A stretch of DNA of 64,000 bases from Cristatella mucedo (GCA_009760855.2 WPIO01000007.1:1172501-1236500); one strand, 5' to 3'. Positions 31,710 to 42,960 are shown, counted from the first letter of the stretch. The notes: generated from the sequence alone by a model not told the origin. A program made the numbers and translations.

Positions 31710-32791
31710 GTCTGTCCGCCGCCACTTGGCGCCGCTGCTCCTGGTGGCGCCGCGCCTGTCGCTACTGACGGCGCTCACCTACTACTGCCGCTTTCTACTC
31801 GGACCGGTCGCTGCTGGCTCGGGAGTCGGCGGCGGGGCGGGCGACGGCGCGTCGCGCCTGCTCGCAGCCTCGACGGTCGGCCTGTGCTTCTGCACCAGCG
31901 GCGCTGCGGCCGCCGGCCTGCTCGTGGCGGCCGTCTCGCGAAAGCTACGGAGACCGACCAGCCCCGGGCGTGCCGACTCGCAGACGACCGGCGGCGGCGG
32001 CGACGCCCACGTCGAGCGGCCGGCCTACGTCGCTGCCCGACTCCCTCTGCTGGCGCTGTGCCACGCGGCGGCCACACTGAGCGAGTCGGCCGCGCTGCTG
32101 ACGCTTAGCGGCGTCGGCAACGAGACCGAAAGCCTCGAGCCGCTGCTCGCCGCCGCCCTGGTGTCGGCGCGCGTGGCGGCGGCGCGAAGCGGTGCCGGAG
32201 CGCCGTTCCGCTGCGGGACGCTCGTAGCGCTGCCGCTGGCCTCGCTCGGCGCGGCAACACTTCGGGCCACGCCGGGCGCTTCGGGCCCGTGCGGCGGCGG
32301 CGGCGCGTGCTTGGCGGCCTTCGGCGCCGCAGCGCTCGTGGGCGTAGCTCGAAATGTCGCTCTCAAGGCGGCGTACGACGCGGCCGACGCCTCAGCTGCG
32401 AGCGGTGGCGACGCTGCGGCCGTCGCGAAGGCTTCGCTGCTGCTCAAGATGAACGCGTTCGCGAGCCTGTGGCTGCTGCTGCCGACGGCTGTGCTTGTCG
32501 CCCTGCGCAAGGCAACGGGGGCCGCCAGCGTCGACGCGACCGTCGTCGTACCGGCGGCCTGCCTGCACGCTGCGGCAGGGCTTCTGTCTCTCGTCGGTCT
32601 GCTCCAGCAATTGACCGCGGTCGGTCACGCCGTCTGCCATTTGGTCAAGAACGCGGTCGTATTCGTCGCGTGCACGCTGGCCGCCGACGATCGGCCGCTG
32701 GGCGCCACGCACGCCGTCGCCGGCGCTTTGATCGTCGCTGGCGTTGTCGTTTACAACGTGTCGCAGCGAGTCGACGACGACGCTTGCGGCG
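31710..32791 (+). CDS. Module copy 2, transporter exon: diverged TPT/SLC35E-type transporter
   Basis: With the split start codon it encodes 361 residues before the donor. Alignment to copy 1 is clear: Glu-Pro-Leu-Leu-Ala-Ala-Ala-Leu for Glu-Pro-Val-Thr-Thr-Ala-Ala-Leu, and Val-Gly-His-Ala-Val-Cys-His-Leu-Val-Lys for Val-Gly-His-Ala-Thr-Cys-Asn-Leu-Leu-Lys. The hydrophobic segments are Ala- and Leu-rich because GC content is very high. The Lys that copy 1 has before Ser-X-Glu-Pro is Glu141 here, and the Lys-Arg pair is Lys314-Asn315. Phosphate binding may therefore be altered or lost. No ATG occurs in frame before the first helix, so the start needs intron 1 to be removed (AT from 31390, G from 31710). 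The exon ends at a phase-1 donor (GGCG then GTAAGT, 32791/32792). The open frame beyond it to 33183 runs into the inverted repeat and is probably intron. Confidence 0.75.
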
Positions 32792-33027
32792 GTAAGTGGG
32801 AGACGCGAAGTGGCAGCGCGCGGGGCACGTGGCACGCTCGCTCGCGACGCTCTCAGCGGCGCTCGACCATGGCCAGCGTCTTTGAGCTATCGCGCGAGGT
32901 CCTTCAGTGCGCGGCGGCGCCGCGCATGGTGGCCGGCGGCAAGTCCCCCCCCCTTGCCGCAGGCGCGACCCGCGGCCTCGGAGAACCCCTCCTGTCAAAG
33001 GTCGTCGAGCTTCGCACCGGTAGACAA

Positions 33028-33210
33028 CGCCGTAGCAGTCGTGCGATCCGGTGCGGCTTCGTCGTCGTCGGATTTCGCCGCAGGCGCGTGCGCGATGAAC
33101 TTCGACTTATCGAAGCGGCGCGTCAAAGCTTACTTCGCTCGCGGCTTGCTGCTGACATTTTGGGAAATTTCATGGCCGCGTAGATCGATATTCTTTTGGG
33201 ATGTTCATCG
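33028..33210. repeat. 183-base inverted repeat, right arm
   Basis: Pairs with 31443-31625 (one mismatch). It lies just past the transporter exon's donor, so the two arms bracket that exon in neighbouring introns. Confidence 0.97.
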
Positions 33211-33316
33211 TCGATGCGTGCGCACGAAGTTGCTCGATGCTTTTCGCTCTTGGCCGCCGCCCTCATCGGCTCTCCGTCCTCCCAATTGGCGGCCGCCATA
33301 AAAAGACGTAAGCAGG

Positions 33317-33505
33317 GCTGGTTTGGCGCAGTGGCTGTGGTGTTCGCCACGATCGAACCAAGGTCAAGCTCAATGTACTTGATTGACCGAGGTCATAGGC
33401 TCGAGCCCCGTGGCATACGCGAAGCGCCTGAATAGGATAATCTCCCATGTTCTAATGTTCCTATGTCTCAAGTTCTCATGCGGCGCTATACAAATGAATT
33501 ATTTT
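33317..33505 (+). repeat. SINE family 2 copy
   Basis: A-box-like 'TGGTTTGGCGCAGTGGCTG', B-box relic 'AGGCTCGAGCCCC', then the tail 'GAAGCGCCTGAATAGGATAA' and '..CATGCGGCGCTATACAAATG'. It has the same architecture as the copy at 26967. Confidence 0.75.
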
Positions 33506-33672
33506 CTATTTATGACAATTGAACTGCCTAGTCGGTGCAGTCGGGTTTCTGTGGCCACGTAGCTGAGTCAAACGCTTGCGATAATCAACTACCTGCACCA
33601 AACGCGAATGCTCAGCAATCACGCGTATCAAATGCTCCTGCTGATTATCTGATAGTCAATCAAAGACCCTTT

Positions 33673-33674
<2 letters not shown>

Positions 33675-33721
<47 letters not shown>
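33675..33721. repeat. (GA)n microsatellite
   Basis: A GA run of about 47 bases. Confidence 0.97.
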
Positions 33722-33727
<6 letters not shown>

Positions 33728-35197
33728 TTCACATGAATGTTCGCCGTTATGGAGGGCGTTGCTGTGTGGATGTTCCGAGCTACTGGGATGCCGAGTTGGA
33801 AACCACTTCAGCGTCCTTCAGCGACCGGGGCTGGTCGACCAGCTGAGGCGCGATCCACTAGCGTCGTATTCGTGCCGCCCGCAGTGTTGCAAATGTAGTG
33901 CGAGGCTTCGGCGTCAGGGAAGAACTAGGCCGCAAACGCAGAGCGCGTACCGGCGCTAGTCTCAGCTGACGCGCGACGAATATCGGTTACGCCTGAACCT
34001 TGTAGCGTGGCTAGTTACTTTTAGGTGCTGCACTAATACACGCATGTTCGCCAGCAGTAGCAGGAATGCAACAGCGACGAAGAGCGTTTATACCTTAACA
34101 TATCAAGTCCGTATCCATAACGAAGACACGTCTATTTGATGGTAGCGGACGGTTATAGGCGTCCAACAGCGTACATACACCGACGGCTCTCCTGCCTAGA
34201 GCTCAGAGCGGCTCCAATTCCAATGCCAAATCCTGAATCGCAACTGACCACCAATCTCATGGCGCCAACTTTTTTTAGAGTCTCGGCCATAAACTGTTAT
34301 ATAATCGCACGATCGCGAATAATGATTGTCCGCGTAATCCGGCCGGTTTAGCTGGCACCGCCATTAGAGCATTTTTTACCTCGGTCTTTCTCTTGCTCGC
34401 CCTGACGTTCAACTGAAGAGTTCTTTACCTCGCTACCATGTCCGAGTCTATGTATTGTTCACACCATTAGACCCGGTGTCTTCACATCAAGCGTCAGGGG
34501 CACTTATGGAGACTTGGAATCCATTTGCGTCTTGAGCATGAACGGACGCGTGCCGTGCAGGTCAACGAAGAGCTGCATCACCAAGGTCACATTTTACTCC
34601 GGCACTTGACAGCGGTATAACGTTAGAGCCGATCGCGGAGCCTTTTGTCAGACGCGTACGGTAAGTCTTAGCTCAATTAAAAGCAATCCTTCGAAGCGAA
34701 AACAATGAGGTGGTGTGGCGTCTTGTTCTTTAGAATATTGACAGCTATATTTTTCGTATATCGTAGGGTTTTGCGGGATAAGTGTGATGACCATGTGAGC
34801 GCGCCAGGAACGCTGCGTCCACGGCCGTGAACGCAGGACGCGGACGCTGGGACGCCGTCGCCGCGGCGCTCTAGTGCGCCGCGGCGACGTGAATGGCGGC
34901 CGGCGTGCAGTCTGCTGAAAGCATTTTTTGCCAAAACCGCGGCGGCATTGCGGCCGTGGCTTCTGAGCTCCGCCGTGCACGCTAAGCGATACGTTCCTCG
35001 TCCGGCTCCGAAAGCCGGAAGGTAACCTTGTCTGAGCCATCTTATCCATCGATCCTCGGGCCTCTTGCGCCCGGATACGCCTGACCCACAGACGGAGCTG
35101 CTGGCCACGAACGAGCGCACGCACGCACATGGCTTGAGTCGCCGTCAACGGCTTGTCATTTGCCGTCGCCTCAGCTCCTTCGCACGCGTTCGTTTAG
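33722..35197. other. No recognised exon in this part of the intron
   Basis: Open frames on both strands near 34.6-35.1 kb are shadows or chance frames. No domain was recognised. Confidence 0.4.
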
Positions 35198-36070
35198 GTG
35201 CAGTCTTGAGCGAGCGCCTTCAGGCGCCGTACTACCTCGCTCTGGCGGCCATTTTCCTCCTTCTGTTTTCGAATTTCGGAGCGGCGACGGCGCCGAGCGC
35301 CTCTCCCAGCGACCGTGCCGCCGCTTCCGCTCGTCTGGAGCCGCACGCGCATTTCACTGCGCGAAACGTCAGTCGCCGGCTGCTCGTCGACGCCATCGCC
35401 GTTGCCGCAGCCTCGTCGCAGCGGCCGCCGCCGTCGGGCGTCGAGGCGCGAGCCGGCGTCTCCAACCGTTCGATCGCGCCTCGACCGTTCGACCCGTTCG
35501 CCGGCGACCCGCCAGCGTCCAACCTCGCGTCGAACGAGCTGCGAACCGTCGACGCCGTCGCGGCCGAGGCGCGCCGCCTGCACGACTCGCTGTTCGGGCG
35601 CCTGCTCGGCGGCTACCGGCGCGCCGTCCTGGTCAACCTGTTCACCTGGGCCAACAAGGGCGACCACCTGATCACCGTCGGCGAGCTGAAGATTCTCGAG
35701 CGCTTCAACGTCACGATAGTGCACTCGTGCTACCATCCGGTAGCCGCGAGCTGCCGGCTCGAGCGAGCGCCGCGCGGCGCCGACGTCGTCGTCCTGCTGC
35801 AGGGCGGTGGCTACGCGGGGCACCCGGCGCACCAGGGCGCCTTCGACGTCGCGGTGCGCAGCTTTCCCGAGCAGCGCGTCGTGCTGCTGCCGAGCAGCAC
35901 GTGCTACCCGGTCGCTCCGTGCACCGCGCTGGACGCGCTCGCTCGCGCGCTCCGCCGACACGCCGACTTCCACGTCCTGCTGCGCGACGCCTACTCGTAC
36001 GAGACCGTGCGAGACGCCGTCGCCGACGCCAGCGACGTCGGCGCTGCGGGCGGCGACGCTGGCCCTGCGA

Positions 36071-36106
<36 letters not shown>

Positions 36107-36609
36107 TGCACTTCTACCTGGTGCCGGACGTCGCCTGGGCGGTGAGCAGTCTGGCCGTCGACGTGGTGCCGATCTACGACATCGTGTGGCTGAAGAGAAA
36201 CGACTGGGAGACGGCCGACGACGCCGTGCCGGCGATGCCGGCCGGTCTGCGCGTTCAGGTGACGGACTGGAGAGACCGCTGGATGGGCCAGGCCGAGGCC
36301 AACTACTGGGAGAGGCTGCAGCTGCGGACGCTGAGCGGCGTGGCGTTCCTCGCTCGCGCCCGCGTCGTCGTCTCGGACCGGCTGCACGCGCACATCATGT
36401 GCCAACTGATGCGCAAGCCCAACGTGCTCGTCAACAGCCTCACGCGCAAGCAGGAGCACTACTACACCACGTGGGAGAAGTCGGTGGAGTCGTCGCGCCT
36501 GGCCAATGGCAATGCCGAGGCGCTGGCCATGGCGCTCGAGCTTCTGGGCGGTCGCGCCAGCGGCGGCGGCGGCGGCCCGCTGGCCGCGCCGTCGGAGAAC
36601 CCCGTCTAG
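35198..36609 (+). CDS. Module copy 2, transferase exon: polysaccharide pyruvyltransferase family (PF04230-like)
   Basis: Encodes about 469 residues to TAG 36607-36609. A signal-anchor helix (Tyr-Tyr-Leu-Ala-Leu-Ala-Ala-Ile-Phe-Leu-Leu-Leu-Phe) comes first, then a variable stem, then the catalytic domain. Landmarks are Asn-Lys-Gly-Asp-His (35653-35667), Gln-Gly-Gly-Gly-Tyr, Leu-Arg-Asp-..-Ser, Val-Pro-Asp and Ser-Asp-Arg-Leu-His-Ala-His (36373-36393). By eye it is well over half identical to copy 1 in the core, and more so over the last 100 residues. There is no ATG in frame between the upstream limit of the frame (about 35065) and the catalytic domain. This is the strongest sign that the start lies in another exon. 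A poly-Gly insertion encoded by GGC repeats (36072-36106) sits just before the Val-Pro-Asp motif and is absent from copy 1. The motifs are intact, so I infer an active enzyme. Confidence 0.87.
36072..36106 (+). repeat. (GGC)n trinucleotide repeat within coding sequence
   Basis: Encodes about twelve consecutive Gly in transferase copy 2. The surrounding Ala/Gly-rich insertion of about 20 residues is not in copy 1. Confidence 0.95.
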
Positions 36610-38244
36610 CTGCTCCCGGCGGCGGGCCGCCAGGCGGCGGCGGCGATTTCGCTTCCGTCGCTGCTGTCGTCTGCTGCTGCGGTTTGGTTTCTGCCCATTT
36701 CTTCGCAGCGTCCTCTGGCGCCCTTTGGTGGCACCCACTGGGCGGCGAGCTGTCTGCTCTCTTCCGCATGCGTCGCACGGCGTTCGCCAACCGAGCAAAC
36801 TTCCGGAGGGCGGGTCGTTCGCTCGGTCCCTATCTCACCCTCTGCGTCGAAAAATGAGGCGGCCAGATGTCGTCGCACTTATTAACCACGCGGCTGATAT
36901 ACTCGTAATTTTGCCACGCGAAGAGTTGCAGTTCCCTTTAAGAAAGTCGACCAAACGGCGGACGCTGTCAGCCATTTTGCAGTCGACTCACGGCGGACGC
37001 AACGGCCGCTCTGCGCTCGGCGATAGGCCAGAGGAGAATGGATGGGTGCGGCGGCGGTGAGCTACTCTGACCTAAGGCAAACCAGCGTGCATGACGCTTG
37101 CGTGAGCGACGCGATAAAATTTGAGCTGCGCCAGCGACTACGCTATGTAGACCGCCTTGCTGCAGCGGGTGACGGCGCTTCCGGCTTGGCTGGCGACCTG
37201 TGCATAGGCAACAGTGGGCTCTCGTTCGACTCGAGCCGATGGCGCGACGCATTGAATGCGTCGCGCGGACTACGCTCTAGGTCGTCGGCCGGTCTTAATC
37301 GTAGCACCGAGAAGGTGCAGTAGACTTTTTCTAAAGTCATGACCTCCCGCAGACGAGCTAGCGACAGCTCCCGGTCTGTCCGCTCCAGCACTTTTTGTTT
37401 GAGGCTCTTTCTTTTTTTTCGATTAACTTCCATTTCTATCTTTCCGTTTAAATTGTTTTTATCTCGCAGATGAGTTTTCGCAGACATCAGTCTGGCGCTA
37501 CCACGTTGCGGCCGCTTAGAGGTGAAACTAGGCGTGTCATCGCCGTCACGTGGTTTCGCCCCACTCCATGCGACGTTCCATTCGCCTGCCGTGCGCGCTC
37601 CTTGCCGGCACGTGACGCGTTCCTTGTCGCGAAATTCACTTTCCGCTTGTGTGTCGGCCTGTACGCACGCTATCCACTCTCTTCTCTCTTATCACCACGT
37701 GCTCCGGAGCGGCACGCACGACGGCTACAACATCAGTATGTGCGCTCGCTCGCTTGTGTTGCCTGTATGCGATACAATATAGCCGTCATCGTCTGCACCG
37801 AAACACGCTTTTGGGGCTTTCGTTCTTCGTCGCGCCGCAATCGCGCTCACGAGCCCCTACAAAACCACGTTTGCTAATGTGAAACCTTGTTTGGTGATTG
37901 AAAGATACATTGCGTCCTCTGATGAACCATGCAAGTTCCCTTCTTCGCAGCTAAATACGCTTAGTTGGAGTGCTAAATCCATACTTTCACTTGAGAACCC
38001 CTGGCTTATTAGCGAATAAAGCGGCTCACTACACAGCGTCGTGATAGGGTCCGAGCTGGGTGTTGCTCCATGGTAAGAGGGTGGTAGTGGAGGCAGGAGA
38101 GTGCCGTACGGCACGAGATAGATCAGGTCGCTGAGAGCTGCGCTTCAGTGGTACAGCACTGACAGTGCGGTCCCGGGGCTTCGGCTGGCTTCCCCTGGTC
38201 GTATCGAGGTTAAGCTGTGGGGCTAGCCCAAGCTGATAACAACA
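36610..38244. other. 3' flank of module copy 2, no further gene recognised
   Basis: GC-rich for about 250 bases after the stop, then mixed. Open frames at 37.0-37.9 kb resemble no known protein. I see no clear AATAAA. Confidence 0.4.
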
Positions 38245-38490
38245 ATAATAATAATACATTTGACATAGCCCCCTCGGAACTTAATCTCTTTCTAGGCGCT
38301 TTACGTTTGCTGCAAAGGAAGCACGATCAAATGGTTAGTGGTAGCATGCACAATAAACAACAAGAATAACATGGTTAGGGTGCCATGCACAGAGTCAGCA
38401 TGCAACTATGGTTAGTGGCAGCATGCAAAATGTCGGCACGCATAAGCAAATAAAAAGACGAATCACGGGAACCCACTAAATGCTGTGATA
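38245..38490 (-). repeat. LINE family A tail copy
   Basis: AATAAT end, 'AGCCCCCTCGGAACTTAATC', 'CTTTCTAGGCGCTTTACG', then the 'GTTAGTGGCAGCATGCA' blocks. It is 5' truncated near 38490. Confidence 0.85.
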
Positions 38491-38879
38491 ACTGCTGTGA
38501 TAAATGCTGTGACTCCTATCGTATCGGTTGAGCAACTTCCTGGTCGTAGAGGAAGTCAACAACGAATGCTGCTTCGCATATACGAGCACGGCGGGACACC
38601 TCCGAAGGGCTCCGTTGAAAACGCCAGCAAGACCGCTAATGCTACAGCCTTAGGTCGGAATGTCGCCGAGCTTTCTTGTGCGACACGACCACGACGGCCA
38701 ACGCGGATACGAAGCCGGCCGTGAATGCGCCTTTATGCAGGTTTGATCCTAAAGGCTTGAACAAAGTATTCCCGGTTAAGTGACTGTCGTCGATCTAACG
38801 CCGACCATCTGATTCGGTAGCAAAGCTCTTTCGGCGATGAGCCAGAGCTTCACCAGAGCTTCTACTGAGTTCGCTGTAA
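38491..38879. other. No recognisable gene
   Basis: Short chance frames only. Confidence 0.4.
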
Positions 38880-41222
38880 TACCCGATGTGCACTTTAGCT
38901 TGGCACAGCCTACGTGCAGTCTATTTGCGCCGGATTGCAGAAGATTGCTACGCTGGCATCTGCCATTGCCGTCGATTGAAATGCAGCGACCGAGAGCTAG
39001 CAATAGCAATGGCAGTTCTAGGGTGCACCAAAAATAGAGTATCAACGAAATAGAAATCTACATGGGAGTGTCACCCAGAAGCGTAAAGTCTATTTTTAAT
39101 GGACCATTGTAGATTTTTGTATTCTTCCAGGCTGATGCCGTCAATTGCCGTGCATTGTCCTCGAATGTTCGTTCGAGATCTGTTGAAAGGATACGGCTGC
39201 ACTTTTATACAAGTCACGGCGTAAAGAGTTTCTTAACGCGCAGCCATGTAACTAAGTAAATGGGGTCCATCATACATTTTTTCTGCCGATAAGCCGAGCC
39301 GTTCAATTCAAAACAATCTACTGCGGCATCAGCTAATCTCTGTACCCACTAATCAATAAAATCACTCTCTCCCTGGATGTCTTACCCTGTAATAAAACTA
39401 TTACTTGCAGCGATATGTATATGATACGAGAGAAAAAATACTAGCTGATTAAACAGCCTCTTTTTGTATAGCGACAGAAGAGCCTTTACGGCTATCACCA
39501 CCACTTGCAGTGGCGATAAAGAATCGCCCACCGCAGGAATCGAACCCACGACCTCGGGACCGAGGTCGTGAAAGCAACCACCTTACCTAGTGTGCCATCA
39601 CGGCTCACTAAAAGAGCGACTTAGATACACAAGATCGATCTTCTAAGCAGTAGGCTCATTGCTGGCTGCTACTCATGCTTATTACTGTTCCAAAGTCATC
39701 ACGAATCAGCTAACTAGAACATGTTGCTTGTCCATCTGCCCATGTGCATGCCCATGGTTATCTGTCTGTGTCTTGACCAGCTATTTGTTTCTGCCCATAA
39801 TACACAATGCCTTTTACTAAGCAAGAACAGTTGGATGTTCTCCCACCAGCTTTGTGTCTAATTGTAACAGAGCGCCACAGATTATCGTATTTTTCCGAGC
39901 CACTGCCTTCGTTTGACATTCATTCACTTTCAGCACACACAAATTCAAAATTCGATGACAATTGGCGCTTCGCGGAGCCAATTTTGTGTCGATTTGCCAC
40001 GGATTGTAGTGGATTGCTGGTTCGAGCCGAGCCGTATATTTCCAATGCATTGGCCGAGATTGCGAGCGAAATTGCTTAAAATGATGTGCTGACTTTAACA
40101 TGCATTCAAAATTGGAGCATTTCGAAACCGATTAAGGGGCATTTTGCATCAGATTGCTGAAGATTGCTGTATTGGCCCTGGCCGTTGCAGTTGATTTCAG
40201 TGCATTGCTGCAGAATGTTCGAGGCAATTGAAAGGCAGTGAAATGATGCTACAAAGCAATAACCAAAGAGTAGAGCAGCATGCAATCATAATTCGAGCTT
40301 CTAGTGTACGAGTTATGGTCGTTGTGCGGGGGGGGGGGGGATTGCGGTGGGTTGTGGCATGAGACCGGACCGTTGCAGTGCATTGTATGAGAAAGCTTGA
40401 GCAGAATGGAGCAAACTTTATTGGGTGCACTTTGGACTGAGTGTAGTCTTGTATGCAACGTCAATTAGAGCTTTGCGAGGGCGATATGAGAATGATTTGC
40501 CGTGGAATAGAGTGGATTGTGGTAGTTTCCCACGTCATTTCATGCGTCTGCCGCGAATTGCCACAGTGCGAAGATCAGCAATTTTTTTAATTTTCTGTGT
40601 GCAAACAATAATGTGCACTTTAATATGCAATAAAAAATTGAGCTCGGCGAAAACTATTTCGATTTTTCTGTGGTGGATTGAAGTGGATTGCGGTATTGGC
40701 CCGGGCTACTGCAGTCAATTGCAGCCCATTGCACGAGAACGGCCGTGCCAATGCAAGTGAAATTCTCTATGTGCAATTATCGAAGAGTGTGCTGCCGCAT
40801 GCAATAAATAGGCAGCTTTTCGAACAGAATCTTGTTCGTTTCGCGGTGGAATGCAGTGGATTGCCGCATAGGTCTGGGCCATTGCAATAATATTTCAGTG
40901 GACTTCGTGAGAACGCGATAGCGGAATCGCGATACTTTTCTGGTTACATTGCACGTGTAGCGTAGTTTGATATTTCAAATTTAGCCTTTCGAAGCTGATT
41001 TGTGATGGCTTTGAAGGTAACTAAAATAGATTGCCGCACCGGCCCCCCCCGGCGTCGAAGATCATTTGCATAAGTTTGCGTGTGCAGTGAAATGAAATTA
41101 GGTGGATAGATAAAATCGAACGCGTACTACAATATCAGCCCCAAATTTAAGCTCGGCAACGCTAATGTCCGGTCTGTGATTTTAGCCTAATTACACTGGA
41201 TTGCGGTAATTCATCGAATCCA
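38880..41222. repeat. Decayed satellite, period about 171 bases
   Basis: A core like 'GTGGATTGCGGTATTGGCCC' recurs with substitutions near 40011, 40161, 40341, 40512, 40683, 40857, 41029 and 41199. Most spacings are 170-180 bases. Each core is followed by a 'GCAGTCAATTGCAGCCCATT'-like block and, further on, a 'GCACTTTAATATGCAAT'-like block. Poorer units reach back to about 38940, interrupted by a SINE. It is not coding. Confidence 0.75.
39439..39609 (-). repeat. tRNA-derived SINE, family 1
   Basis: Minus-strand head with A box 'TGGCACACTAGGTAAGG' and B box 'GGGTTCGATTCC', and the same body as the copy at 14801. It is inserted into the decayed satellite. Confidence 0.85.
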
Positions 41223-41224
41223 CA

Positions 41225-41955
41225 TAACATTGCTTAAATTCGGGCTTGTTTAGACAGTGATACTACATCCCATTTAGTCCACGCATTTGTGACATCCCGT
41301 CTCGACTTCTGTAACTCACTGCTTGCTGGTCTATTGGCCTGTGCACTCAGGCGCTTACAGCTGGTGCAAAACCCTGCAGTTAGGCTTGTCTGTCGTGAAT
41401 GTCGCAGTTGCCACATCATACCGCTTCTCGCCGACCTGCACTGGCTCCCAGCCAAGCAATGCATCGACTTCAAGATTTTGTCACTCAGTTTTAGGTTCTT
41501 TTATTCTTTGGCTCCAGCCTACCTTTTAGATATAGTCCCCCGCCACCAGCTTTTCGGAATCCAATCGTTTACCTACATCTCGTACAAACCTCAAATCCTT
41601 TGGAGGCCGTGCTATTAGTTCGTGTGGTCCCAAAGCCTGGAACTAACTCCGACCTGCGTCATGGCATTGCCTGACTTGACCACATTTATAAAGAAACTAC
41701 AAACGCATCTAATTATTACAGCTTTTAGTGGGTCCTTCTGATTCAACCTTTCATGTGCTTACGCGTGCCGACACCGTGCATGCTGCCATTAACCACACTT
41801 GCATGTTGACCCTGTGCATGTCACCACTAACCATGCTATTGCCGTTTATTGAGCATGCTATCACTAACCATTCGATCGTTCTTCCTTTGCAGCAAACGTA
41901 GTGCCTAGAAAGAGATTGATTTCTCCAAGGGCGCTATATCAAATGTGTTACTATT
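41225..41955 (+). repeat. LINE family A copy
   Basis: Reverse-transcriptase C-terminal part ([11 protein letters not shown] and the Leu-His-Trp-Leu-Pro block) with the 3' tail ending near 41955. One deletion and several frame breaks are present. Confidence 0.87.
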
Positions 41956-42689
41956 AATTTGTCACATTTACTTACGAAGCTGGTTACAAGGGCAGTGCCC
42001 TAGTAAAGTGGCTTCGAAGCACGGCAAGGTGGTCTACCAGCATAAACGCTAGCCGAGGCTATTAGAGAAACCCGAGGTAATGACTACCCAAAATGTTAAA
42101 GGCCCTTTGGAGCAAACGCCAACTACCTCCCATGTATTTTGCACCGTCAAGAGGCTTGCTAGCGAAGCAAATTTCGCCCTACTAAAAGCCCCTAAGTGTG
42201 AACAGGCCGGCATTCAATGAAGATACTATTGCAGAAACCAGATCCCAACTTTTACTACCGAAACTGAAGTCGGTTTCCAATAAAAAGGTCAATATAGGAA
42301 GCCTTTGAACTACCTGGAATCAGGGTATGGCTAAGTCTGACTCGCTGGTCTTCGGGAAGACTCCTAACTGTGCGGGGTGCTACTGTTTATGACCTTGTGT
42401 TTATCGGACCATAAATTTTGAACTCACAGAAAATGACCAGTCGTCAAAACCTCTTGATGAGGTTTGCTACAACATCAGGTCCCAAACCAAGGTTCTTGCT
42501 GTAGGCATGTCACACACATGCTTGCAGCCTTAGTTGCCTATGGTGTTACGCTTATTTATACATTAATTTAAGAAAGCTTTATAATGACGATTCTACGATC
42601 GGCTGCAAGGATCGCTATCCATCATAACGCATCTAGGCAGCAAGACCTAAAGAATCGAAACGATTGTTTCGTGCAATGGCACGAAATGC
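41956..42689. other. No recognisable gene
   Basis: Nothing identified. Confidence 0.4.
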
Positions 42690-42960
42690 TTGAACCTCCA
42701 TACACGGTGCCAAGATAAAAGCTCACCCATTTGTCCCAGCATTTAGTACGTCATCGCGATTCGTCCTTTGTGTGCTTATGCGCGAAGACACTGACCATAT
42801 TTAAATTCTGACCCTAAGCACGTCATTGCTAACCATGTTATTCTCGTTGGCATTGTGCATGCAATTACTAACCATATGATTATGCTTCCTTTACAACATT
42901 TATAAAGTGCTTAGAAAGAGATTAACTTCTCTGAGGACACTACTATAGTATTATTAATAT
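42690..42960 (+). repeat. LINE family A tail, diverged
   Basis: Matches the last 270 bases of the family ('GATTCGTCCTTTGTGTGCTT', then 'GTGCTTAGAAAGAGATTAAC') and ends at an ATT/AT-rich run. Confidence 0.75.

Larger units (their letters stand above)
32792..35197 (+). other. Predicted intron between transporter and transferase exons, copy 2
   Basis: Begins GTAAGT and ends CGTTCGTTTAG (an alternative acceptor is six bases further on, at 35203). Both acceptors are phase 1 and fit the phase-1 donor; the first makes a Gly codon. It contains the right inverted-repeat arm, a SINE and a GA repeat. No convincing separate first exon for the transferase was seen. Confidence 0.5.

Noticed and set aside
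32792-33183. Extension of the copy 2 transporter frame to 33183
   Set aside because: It starts at a consensus donor conserved with copy 1, and its last third translates the inverted-repeat arm.
35194-36857. Long open frames of over 500 codons on the opposite strand and in another frame of transferase copy 2
   Set aside because: Shadows of a very GC-rich coding exon. Their composition is Arg/Ala/Pro-rich and they show no domain pattern.
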